From: Streptomyces sp. R302
Lineage (GTDB): Bacteria > Actinomycetota > Actinomycetes > Streptomycetales > Streptomycetaceae
Reading direction: 5' to 3'
Length of the DNA: 64,000 bases
Assembly (NCBI RefSeq): GCF_012927245.1
Contig: NZ_JABBGE010000014.1
Span: 145,991 to 209,990, forward strand
A program made the position numbers and the translations under genes. The notes under the pieces were generated by a model that was given only the letters and a program-made list of their open reading frames with translations, made no database searches and was not told the origin of the DNA. Below are positions 32,529 to 39,490 of this stretch, in pieces (the stretch's first letter is position 1; each line of letters opens with the position of its first letter).

Positions 32529-33809
32529 GTGAATCAGGACGTACTCGATCTCGCGCGGCTACAGTTCGGCCTCACCGCCGCGGGCCACTTCCTCTTCGTC
32601 GCCCTCACCCTGGGTCTCGGAACGATCGTGGCCGTCCTCCAGACCCGCGCCACGCTCACCCGGCGCCCGGAGGACGCCCGCCAGGTCCGCTTCTGGGGCC
32701 AGCTGTACGTGATCAACTACGCGGTCGGCATCGTCACCGGCCTCGTCATGGAGTTCCAGTTCGGCATGGCGTGGAGCGGCCTCACCCATGAGGCGGGCAA
32801 CATACTCGGCGCCTCCCTGGCCGTGGAGACGCTCGTCGCGTTCTTCGTCGAGTCCACCTTCCTCGGCCTGTGGATCTTCGGCTGGCACCGGCTCGGCCGC
32901 TGGGCCCACCTCGCGACGATCTGGGTCGTCGTCCTGACCGCCTACCTCTCCGCGTACTGGATCCTCGTCTCCAACGGCTTCCTCAACCATCCGGTGGGGT
33001 ACGGCTCCGAGGGCGGCGAGCTGGTCCTGACCGACCCGGCCGCGGTCCTCACCAACCCGGCCGCGCTGCTCCCGCTCGCCCACATCCTGGCGGGGGCGCT
33101 GCTCACCGCGGGCTTCTTCATGGCGGGCGTCAGCGCCTACCACCTGTTCCGGCGGACCGCGGAGGCGGACTTCTTCCGCCGGAGCCTGCGGACCGGGGTC
33201 TTCGTCGCGGCGCCGGCCCTGATGGCGGCGGCGGTCAGCGGCGGGCTCCAGTTCGCCTCCCTCGCCTCCTTCCAGCCGATGAAGGCGGCGGTCTTCCAGG
33301 GCCAGGTGGCCGAGATCGCCCGGGTGCAGGCCGAGTCGGCGGCCCGCTTCGGCCCCGGCGACTACATACCCTCCGAGGGCTGGACCCGGGGCGGCGGCCT
33401 CGTGATGCTGATCGCCTTCGGCCTGATGATGTACCTCTGCCTCGGCGGCGTGATCCTGGCCGCGTTCCGGAAGGTCGTCCTGCGGTTCCGGCTCTGGCAC
33501 CTGGTCCTGATGGCCTCCGTGCCGCTGCCGTACCTCGCCATGATCGGCGGCTGGGTCTTCCGCGAGTCGGGCCGTCAGCCCTGGGTGGTGTACGGGCTGC
33601 TGAGGACGGAGGACGCCGTCTCCGCGCTCTCCCCCGGCACGATGCGGCTCTCGCTGGCCGTGTTCGCCACGCTCTTCCTGCTGCTGGCCGCCCTCAACGC
33701 CTGGCTGCTCGCCCGGCACGCCCGCAGGGGCCCGGTCGACACGGGCCTCGGCCGGGACGAACGAGCGCGGGACGAACCCGCGACGGCCGCGCCCCTGCCC
33801 CACTACTAG
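32529..33809 (+). CDS. Cytochrome bd-type oxidase subunit I, divergent
   Basis: A 426-residue CydA-family membrane protein with about nine helices. Features kept: the haem-ligand histidine of AAGHFLFVALTL near residue 18, LVMEFQFGMAW, AVETLVAFFVEST, the second histidine in LPLAHILAGALL, and GRQPWVVYGLLRTEDAVS. The helix that in E. coli CydA carries WSFRIM (Arg391 and Met393) reads GGGLVMLIAFGLMMYL here, with no equivalent Arg, and the quinol loop is short. Start is GTG at 32529; GAGGAG abuts it. The CydB-like partner follows; no cydCD genes are present. It may be a second, alternative quinol oxidase. No Rex-type operator is evident in the 174-bp upstream region. Confidence 0.85.
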   Translation: MNQDVLDLARLQFGLTAAGHFLFVALTLGLGTIVAVLQTRATLTRRPEDARQVRFWGQLYVINYAVGIVTGLVMEFQFGMAWSGLTHEAGNILGASLAVETLVAFFVESTFLGLWIFGWHRLGRWAHLATIWVVVLTAYLSAYWILVSNGFLNHPVGYGSEGGELVLTDPAAVLTNPAALLPLAHILAGALLTAGFFMAGVSAYHLFRRTAEADFFRRSLRTGVFVAAPALMAAAVSGGLQFASLASFQPMKAAVFQGQVAEIARVQAESAARFGPGDYIPSEGWTRGGGLVMLIAFGLMMYLCLGGVILAAFRKVVLRFRLWHLVLMASVPLPYLAMIGGWVFRESGRQPWVVYGLLRTEDAVSALSPGTMRLSLAVFATLFLLLAALNAWLLARHARRGPVDTGLGRDERARDEPATAAPLPHY

Positions 33810-33896
33810 ACCTTCCCTTCCCTTCTCTCCGCCCAGTCCCCGCCACCCGTCCCCATCCCCGCCACCGACCCCGTCATCACCGGCCCGAGGAGCACC

Positions 33897-34676
33897 GTGG
33901 AAACCCTCGCCGTCACCCTGCTCGCCTGCTGTGCCGTCGGCTGGTCCGTGCTCGCCGGCACGGACATCGGCAGCGGCATGCTGCTGCCCTGGCTGGGCCG
34001 CGGCGACGCCGAGCGCAGACTCGTCCTCGCGTCCTTCGCCCCCTTCTTCCTGGGGAACGAGGTGTGGCTCGTCGCCGCCGCCGGCGTCCTCGTCGGCTGC
34101 TTCCCCGCGCTGGAGGGCGAGCTGCTGAGCGGCCAGGCGCCGGTCCTCGTGGCCCTCCTGGCCGGGTGGATCGTGCGGGACGCCGCCCTGTGGTCGCGCG
34201 GTCGTGGCCCGGGGCCCCGCTGGCGCGCGGCCTGCGACGCCGCGGTGACGGCCGGCAGCTGGACGGTCGCCCTGTCCTGGGGCCTGCTGCTCGTGGCCCT
34301 CCTCACCGGCAGACCGTACGAGCCCGCCGGCGGCCCCGTCGCCCTCGTGGCCGCCCCGGCGGTCGCCGCCCTGTTCGCCGCGCACGGCCTCGGCTTCGCC
34401 TCGCTGCGGCTCACCGGCGCCCCGTACCAGCGGGCCCGACGGCTGGTCGGGCGGGCCGGGAGACCCTGGCATCCGCTCGCCCTCACCGCCGTCCCGCTGG
34501 CCGGGCTGCCGCTCTGGGCGGGTGCGTCGCTGCCCCTGGCCGAGCGGGCCGCGGCGCCGGGGACGCTGGCCCTGCTCGTCCCTGCGCTGGCCGTGGTGAC
34601 CCCGCTGCTAGTCGCGGTCCAGGCATGGATCTGGTACGCCTTCCGGGGCCGCGTCACCGGCCCCTCGTACCTGTGA
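33897..34676 (+). CDS. Cytochrome bd-type oxidase subunit II, short divergent form
   Basis: A 259-residue CydB-family membrane protein; typical CydB is 330-380 residues. The first helix and loop keep the signature VGWSVLAGTDIGSGMLLPWLG and FFLGNEVWLVAAAGVLVGCFP. About seven helices are visible; the C-terminal YAFRGRVTGPSYL resembles the usual end, so the shortening is internal. GTG at 33897 follows GAGGAG by 5 nt, 87 bp after the cydA-like gene. It ends 18 bp from the convergent AI-2E-type gene. It likely forms a heterodimer with the upstream subunit. Confidence 0.82.
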   Translation: METLAVTLLACCAVGWSVLAGTDIGSGMLLPWLGRGDAERRLVLASFAPFFLGNEVWLVAAAGVLVGCFPALEGELLSGQAPVLVALLAGWIVRDAALWSRGRGPGPRWRAACDAAVTAGSWTVALSWGLLLVALLTGRPYEPAGGPVALVAAPAVAALFAAHGLGFASLRLTGAPYQRARRLVGRAGRPWHPLALTAVPLAGLPLWAGASLPLAERAAAPGTLALLVPALAVVTPLLVAVQAWIWYAFRGRVTGPSYL

Positions 34677-34694
34677 GCCGCGCCGGCGCGTCCG

Positions 34695-36035
34695 TCAGGC
34701 GTCCTCGGCGCCCTGGTTCTCCTTCTTGTGCTGGAGGGCCCTCTGGAGACGGGCGACGACGGCCTCGCCGTACCGCCGGTGGCCGTGCACCCGCGGATCG
34801 TCCGTGACGTCGTACCGCTTCACGTACGCCCCGAGGAAGGCCTGGAGGGTGGCCACGGCCGGGATGGCGATCAGCGCGCCGACGGCGCCGAGCAGCGCGG
34901 TGCCCGCGATCACCGAGCCGAAGGCCACGGCCGGGTGGATGTCGACCGTCTTGGAGGTGAGCTTCGGCTGGAGGACGTAGTTCTCGAACTGCTGGTAGAT
35001 CACGACGAAGCCGAGCACCCACAGCGCGTACCAGGGGTTCACGGTGAAGGCGATGAGCATCGGCAGGGCACCGGCCAGATAGGTGCCGATGGTGGGGATG
35101 AACTGCGAGACCAGGCCGACCCAGACCGCGAGGGCGGGGGCGTAGGGCACGTCCAGGATCTCGAAGAGCACGAAGTGCGCGACGCCCGAGATGAGGGCCA
35201 TCAGACCGCGCGAGTAGAGGTAGCCGCCGGTCTTGTCGACCGCGATCTCCCAGGCGCGCAGCACCTCGGCCTGTCGGGCGGGCGGCAGGACGGAGCAGAG
35301 CGCGCGGCGGAACCGCGGTCCGTCGGCGGCGAAGTAGAAGGCGAAGAGGAAGATCGTCAGCAGCCGGAAGAGCCCGCCGAGCACGGTGGCGGAGACGTCG
35401 AGGACACCGGTGGCGCTGTTCTGCACGTACTTCTGCAGCCAGTCCGACTTGAGCACGCTGTCCTGGACCTCGACCCGGGAGAGCTCGGTGTGGAAGGTCT
35501 GGTTGATCCAGTTGATGAGCGAGTCGAGGTACTTGGGGAAGTTCTCGACCATGTCGACGATCTGGCCGGCGAGCATCGAGCCGAGCAGGACGACGAAGCC
35601 GACACCGAAGACGAGGACGCCGAAGAAGACGAGGAAGGTGGCGAGTCCCCTGCGCATCCCGCGGGCCGCCATGCGACCGACGGCCGGTTCGATGGCGAGC
35701 GCGAGGAAGAAGGCGAGCAGGATGTTGACGAGCAGGCCGACGAGTTGGTGGAAGGCCCAGTCGCCGAGCAGGAAGCAGGCGTAGAGGGCGAGCGCCAGGA
35801 CCATCGCCCGGGGCAGCCAGCGGGGCATGCGCGCGCCGGACGCCGCGGCGGCGGCGGGGGCCTCGGCGGGCGGCTGCCCTCCCGAGTCGATCGTGGGCAC
35901 GCCGGGCGACGCGGGCGCCTCGGGCGGCCCGCCCACGGCGACGGTCGGCGACACAGACGTCGCGGGTCTCACCGATGCCGTGGGCGTCTGGGGTGTCTTC
36001 CGGGCGGTCATCTCGGTCTCGTCAGTCGGGGCCAC
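34695..36035 (-). CDS. AI-2E transporter family membrane protein
   Basis: A 446-residue polytopic protein of the PerM/AI-2E exporter family. About 60 N-terminal residues are Thr/Pro/Ala-rich and disordered. Helices start at WLPRAMVLALALYACFLLGDWAF. Family segments: LLAFFLALAIEPAV, the central amphipathic region, SRGLMALISGVAHFVLFEILDVPYAPALAVWVGLVSQFIPTIGTY (family PxxGP-like turn as IPTIGTYLAGALP) and YVLQPKLTSKTVDIHPAV. Substrate unknown; autoinducer transport is not implied. Start taken at GTG 36035 (VAPTDETEMTARK); ATG at 36011 is an alternative. Convergent with the cytochrome pair. Confidence 0.87.
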   Translation of the reverse strand: MAPTDETEMTARKTPQTPTASVRPATSVSPTVAVGGPPEAPASPGVPTIDSGGQPPAEAPAAAAASGARMPRWLPRAMVLALALYACFLLGDWAFHQLVGLLVNILLAFFLALAIEPAVGRMAARGMRRGLATFLVFFGVLVFGVGFVVLLGSMLAGQIVDMVENFPKYLDSLINWINQTFHTELSRVEVQDSVLKSDWLQKYVQNSATGVLDVSATVLGGLFRLLTIFLFAFYFAADGPRFRRALCSVLPPARQAEVLRAWEIAVDKTGGYLYSRGLMALISGVAHFVLFEILDVPYAPALAVWVGLVSQFIPTIGTYLAGALPMLIAFTVNPWYALWVLGFVVIYQQFENYVLQPKLTSKTVDIHPAVAFGSVIAGTALLGAVGALIAIPAVATLQAFLGAYVKRYDVTDDPRVHGHRRYGEAVVARLQRALQHKKENQGAEDA

Positions 36036-36101
36036 CCCGCAAGTCTCGCGCACCCGGCGGACAATCCGCCCGGGGCCGGAGCAGAACGGCGCGAGACGCC
36101 C

Positions 36102-36296
36102 TCAGCGCTTCTCGGCGGGGACGTCCATGGCACCGCAGACCGCCCGCCACACGTCCTTCGCCTCCCAGCCGGCGTCCAGCGCCTCGTGGACGGTCCGGCC
36201 GCCCAGTTCGGACAGGACGTGGTCGCGCGCGAAGGAGTCGGCGTACCCGGCGCCGAAGTGGTCGGCCATCCGTTCCCAGAAAATCGTCAACCGCAT
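36102..36296 (-). CDS. DUF3046 family small protein
   Basis: A 64-residue actinobacterial protein: MRLTIFWERMADHFG, SFARDHVLSELGGRTVHEAL and AKDVWRAVCGAMDVP match DUF3046. It is a compact helical protein, often encoded near recA-recX in actinomycetes. ATG at 36296. The 67-bp gap to the AI-2E gene downstream suggests co-transcription. Function unknown. Confidence 0.88.
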   Translation of the reverse strand: MRLTIFWERMADHFGAGYADSFARDHVLSELGGRTVHEALDAGWEAKDVWRAVCGAMDVPAEKR

Positions 36297-36375
36297 GACT
36301 CCAGTATCCCGCTCCCAAGAGTGCAGCCCGCCCGCCGGGGCTTGTCACCGCGCGGTTCCGCCCTACGGTCTGAAC

Positions 36376-37326
36376 ATGGCCGAAAAACCCCTCTCCTCCC
36401 CGCCCTCTCCCACCGTGGCCCCCGGGTCTCCGCTGGCCCGCGCCGAGCGGTTCGTCTGGCTGACGGCCCGGGTGCTCGAACAGCGCCGATTCGCCTACCA
36501 CTTCCTGCGCGGCGGCGCGGACCAGGTGGAGGCGGCCCTGACCGCGTACCTCGACGAGGACGGCGGTTACGGCCACGGGCTCGAACCGGACCTGCGCGGC
36601 CCGGTCAGCCAGCCGCTGCACACCGCGCACGCGCTGCGGGTCCTGGACTCCATCGGGCGCTGCGGCGGGCTGCGGGTGGAGCGGATCTGCCGCTATCTGA
36701 CGGCGGTCTCCACGCACGAGGGGGCGCTGCCGGCGATCGACCCCTCCCAGCGCGGCTACCCGTCGGCGCCGTTCGTCCCGGTCGTCGACGACCCGCCGGG
36801 CGAGCTGCTGTCGACGGGCCCGGTGGTGGGCACGCTCCACCGCAACCAGGTCTGGCACGCCTGGCTGTTCCGGGCCACCGAGTTCTGCTGGGCGGCGGTG
36901 GAGTCGCTGGAGAAGTCCCATCCGTACGAGGTGCAGGCGGCGGTGGCGTTCCTCGACTCGGCGCCGGACCGGCCGCGGGCCGAGGCGGCGGCCGACCGGC
37001 TCGGGCGCCTGGTGCGCGAGCAGCGGCTCGCCGTCCTCGACCCGGAGCACCCGGAGGAGTTCCCGGTGGCCGACGGGTACGCGCCCGGCGAGCACCACTA
37101 TCCGCACGACTACGCGCGCGTGCCGGACTCGCTCGCCCGCGGCTGGTTCACCGACGAGGAGCTGTCCCGCTCGCTGGACTTCCTCGCGGCGGAGCAGGGC
37201 GAGGACGGCGGCTGGCCGATCCGGTGGCGGGCCTGGGCGCCGGGTTCGGCCCTGGAGTGGCGGCCGATCGTCACGATCGACGCCCTGCGCACCCTCCGCG
37301 CCTACGGGCGTCCGCTGGAGGACTGA
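36376..37326 (+). CDS. Prenyltransferase/squalene-cyclase-fold protein of unknown substrate
   Basis: A 316-residue alpha-alpha toroid protein conserved in streptomycetes. The repeats resemble prenyltransferase and terpene cyclase QW-type motifs: DEDGGYGHGLEPDLRGPVSQPLHTAHALRVLD, and EQGEDGGWPIRWRAWAPGSALEWRPIVTIDALRTL. No DxDD or DDXD catalytic motif is apparent. Start is ATG at 36376. TTGTCA (36342-36347) and TACGGT (36364-36369) are 16 bp apart, and the -10 ends 6 nt before the ATG, so the message is probably leaderless. It is transcribed divergently from DUF3046 and converges with azlCD. Confidence 0.78.
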   Translation: MAEKPLSSPPSPTVAPGSPLARAERFVWLTARVLEQRRFAYHFLRGGADQVEAALTAYLDEDGGYGHGLEPDLRGPVSQPLHTAHALRVLDSIGRCGGLRVERICRYLTAVSTHEGALPAIDPSQRGYPSAPFVPVVDDPPGELLSTGPVVGTLHRNQVWHAWLFRATEFCWAAVESLEKSHPYEVQAAVAFLDSAPDRPRAEAAADRLGRLVREQRLAVLDPEHPEEFPVADGYAPGEHHYPHDYARVPDSLARGWFTDEELSRSLDFLAAEQGEDGGWPIRWRAWAPGSALEWRPIVTIDALRTLRAYGRPLED

Positions 37327-37331
37327 TCCGG

Positions 37332-37353
37332 GGCCCCACGCGCGCGTGGGGCC
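37332..37353. terminator. Bidirectional hairpin terminator
   Basis: Perfect 22-bp palindrome GGCCCCACGCG followed by CGCGTGGGGCC, starting 5 bp after the plus-strand stop and 30 bp beyond the azlD stop. It can serve both convergent transcripts. Confidence 0.8.
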
Positions 37354-37382
37354 GCCCGGCCGGCTTCCGTACGGCTCCGGCC

Positions 37383-37700
37383 TCAGCCGCCCAGGGCCCG
37401 CACCCCCGCCGTCACGACGACGGCGGCGCCCACGACGACCAGGAAGGGGGCGCGCAGGACGAGCGCGAGCGCCGCGGCGGCGACGCCGGCGACCCGGGCG
37501 TCCAGGACCGGCTCCGTGCCCGTGGCGAAGGTCTGCTGGGCGGTGAGCGCCGCGAGCAGGGCGACGGGCAGCAGGGCGGCGAGCCGCTGGACGAGCGGGC
37601 GCTCCAGGGTCTGCGCCGGGACGAGCAGGCCGACCAGCTTGACCAGGTAGCAGCCGGCGACGGTGAGGCCGATCGCGATCCAGACGTGGGTGCCGTTCAT
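37383..37700 (-). CDS. azlD: AzlD family branched-chain amino acid export subunit
   Basis: A 105-residue membrane protein with three to four helices (WIAIGLTVAGCYLVKLVGLLVP; LAALLPVALLAALTAQQTF; ALALVLRAPFLVVVGAAVVVTAGV), the AzlD pattern. It works with AzlC in export of branched-chain amino acids or analogues. Its ATG overlaps the azlC stop by 3 nt (ATGA). Last gene of the AraC-azlC-azlD set. Confidence 0.88.
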   Translation of the reverse strand: MNGTHVWIAIGLTVAGCYLVKLVGLLVPAQTLERPLVQRLAALLPVALLAALTAQQTFATGTEPVLDARVAGVAAAALALVLRAPFLVVVGAAVVVTAGVRALGG

Positions 37701-38458
37701 CGGGCGGCCTCCTTGTTCCGCGTCCGCCGGCCCTGGAGCCAGAGGACGGCCGGGGCGGCGAGCGCCGACACCAGTACGGGGACGCCGGCCGGGAGCACGG
37801 GCAGCAGGCCCAGGCCGAGGACGACGGCGATCCCGGCGGTGGCCCGCTCGGTCGCGGTCCTCAGCATCGGGGCGAGCAGCGCGAGGAAGACCGCGGGTCC
37901 GGCGGCGTCGAGTCCCCAGGCGGCGGTGTCGCCGATGGCCTCGGCGCCGAGCGCGCCGAGCAGGGTGGGGACGTTCCACAGGACGTAGAGGGTGAGCCCG
38001 GTGACGGTGAAGCCGATCCGGGCGGACCTGCGGTCCGGCTGGGCGAGGGCGACGGCGGTGGTCTCGTCGATGACCCACTGCGCGGCAAACGGTTTCGCTG
38101 ACCTCGGCAGGGCGAGGAGCTGGGAGAGGCGCAGCCCGTAGAAGGCGTTGCGGGTGCCGAGGAAGAAGGCACCGGCCGCGGCAGTGAACGGGTTTCCGCC
38201 GCCGGCGAGGGCGCCGACGAGGGCGAACTGCGAGGCGCCCGTGAAGACGAGCAGGCTGAGCGCGCAGGTCTGGAGGAGGGTGAGCCCGGCGCCCGCCGAG
38301 GTCACTCCGAAGGCGAAGCCGGAGAGTCCGACGGCGACGCCGACCCCGAGCGCGTCCCTGACGACGGCGGAGTCCGGTTTGCCCGCGCCACCGGCCGGCC
38401 CGGCGGATGATCGGTCACGTATGTCCCCCGTGGCGGGGTGTGCTGTCTGTTCTGCCAC
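37697..38458 (-). CDS. azlC: AzlC family amino acid exporter subunit
   Basis: A 253-residue AzlC/YgaZ permease. The family core VGLSGFAFGVTSAGAGLTLLQTCALSLLVFTGASQFALVGAL and FFLGTRNAFYGLRLSQLL is intact; WVIDETTAVAL is the third block. The first 35 residues are a soluble extension. I take the GTG at 38458 (VAEQTAHPATGD), which lies 10 bp after the AraC-type regulator stop; no ribosome site is visible, so initiation probably depends on the upstream gene. The regulator-azlC-azlD order suggests that the regulator controls the exporter. Confidence 0.87.
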   Translation of the reverse strand: MAEQTAHPATGDIRDRSSAGPAGGAGKPDSAVVRDALGVGVAVGLSGFAFGVTSAGAGLTLLQTCALSLLVFTGASQFALVGALAGGGNPFTAAAGAFFLGTRNAFYGLRLSQLLALPRSAKPFAAQWVIDETTAVALAQPDRRSARIGFTVTGLTLYVLWNVPTLLGALGAEAIGDTAAWGLDAAGPAVFLALLAPMLRTATERATAGIAVVLGLGLLPVLPAGVPVLVSALAAPAVLWLQGRRTRNKEAAR

Positions 38459-38468
38459 GTCGGAGACG

Positions 38469-39344
38469 TTACGAGCCCGCCCGCGCCCCGTCTTGTACGT
38501 TCTTGCGCCCGGCACGGCGGAGGTCCACGCCCCGGGAGCGCTGGTAGGCGCCCGGCGGGACGCCGATGCTGCGGGTGAAGTGCCGGTTGAGGTGGGGCTG
38601 GTCCGTGAAGCCGACGGCGACCGCCGCCTCGGCCGGCGGCGTCCCGGCGTCGAGGAGCCGCCGCGCCCGCCGGACCCGCGCGTCGGTGAGCCAGGTGTGC
38701 GGCGGCATGCCGTACTCGGCACGGAAGGCCCGCAGCAGCGCGAAGGGGCTGGTGCCGAGGTCGGCGGCGAGCCCCTCCAGGGTGGGCGGCTCGGCCATCC
38801 GCTCCTCCAGGACCTCACGGGCCCGTGCCGCGTCCCTTGCCCCCGCGCCACGGGGCGCCGACGGGCGCAGCCGGCCGCCGTGGCTGCGCAGCAACCGGGC
38901 GGTGACCAGGCGGAGCAGGCTGTCGGCGGCGAGCGCGTTGCCCTCCTCGGCGGCCCGGTGGACGCCGATCACGAGCTGGGCGGCGTACGGGTCGTCGACG
39001 ACGGGCCGGGTGAAGCCGACCGGGGCACGGACGTCGAGGGCGTCGGCGGCGATGGAGCGGATGAGCTCCGCGTCCGGGTAGATCGTGCGGTAGGTCCAGC
39101 CCTCGGGGACGCCCGCGTAGCCGGTGTGCGGGGTGTCGGGGTTCACCAGGGCGATCTGTCCGGGACCGGCGTGGACGAGCTCGCTCCCGGAGTGGAAGGA
39201 CTCGACGCCCTCGGTGATCGCGGCGTAGACGAAGGTCTCGTGGGTGTGCCGGGAGAAGGTCTTCTGGATGTAGTGGGCGTGCAGCAGATCGACCCCCGGC
39301 AGCTCGGCGTACTTCCAGTACCGTGCCTGCTCGCCCCTCGCCAT
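38469..39344 (-). CDS. AraC-family regulator with cupin sensor domain
   Basis: A 291-residue regulator. Residues 1-150 form an AraC-type cupin (SRHTHETFVYAAITEGVESFHSG; GQIALVNPDTPHTGYAG), and the C-terminal 100 residues carry two helix-turn-helix units (LEGLAADLGTSPFALLRAFRAEYG; PAEAAVAVGFTDQPHLNRHFTRSIGVPPGAY). The ATG at 39344 has GGAGG only 1 nt upstream, so initiation is not ideal. Followed after 10 bp by azlC, the probable target. About 145 bp separate it from the divergent lhr gene. Confidence 0.9.
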   Translation of the reverse strand: MARGEQARYWKYAELPGVDLLHAHYIQKTFSRHTHETFVYAAITEGVESFHSGSELVHAGPGQIALVNPDTPHTGYAGVPEGWTYRTIYPDAELIRSIAADALDVRAPVGFTRPVVDDPYAAQLVIGVHRAAEEGNALAADSLLRLVTARLLRSHGGRLRPSAPRGAGARDAARAREVLEERMAEPPTLEGLAADLGTSPFALLRAFRAEYGMPPHTWLTDARVRRARRLLDAGTPPAEAAVAVGFTDQPHLNRHFTRSIGVPPGAYQRSRGVDLRRAGRKNVQDGARAGS

Positions 39345-39460
39345 GCCTCCATTCTGCGCTCGCGCCGGTCGGGGCGACGACCGGGACGACGCCCCGGGGC
39401 ACCACCCGCAGGGGTGAGGGCGTGCGCGGGCCGGGCCGGGTTTTCCACAGGTCACGGCGG

Positions 39461-39483
39461 TTGTCGGTGGTCGGGTGCACGAT
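39461..39483 (+). promoter_or_regulatory. lhr promoter resembling the RecA-independent damage promoter
   Basis: TTGTCGGTGGT, six bases, then CACGAT. Compared with TTGTCAGTGGC-N6-TAGGGT it matches 9 of 11 in the first block and has the same 11-bp spacing as the recA copy in this window; the -10 CACGAT is a usual streptomycete variant. The lhr ATG at 39491 is 7 nt beyond the -10, so transcription would begin at the start codon. Confidence 0.6.
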
Positions 39484-39490
39484 GGGGGGC

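Noticed and set aside
39323..39490. Upstream extension of lhr
   Set aside because: The extra residues overlap the divergent AraC-type gene region, are low complexity, and lie before the predicted transcription start.
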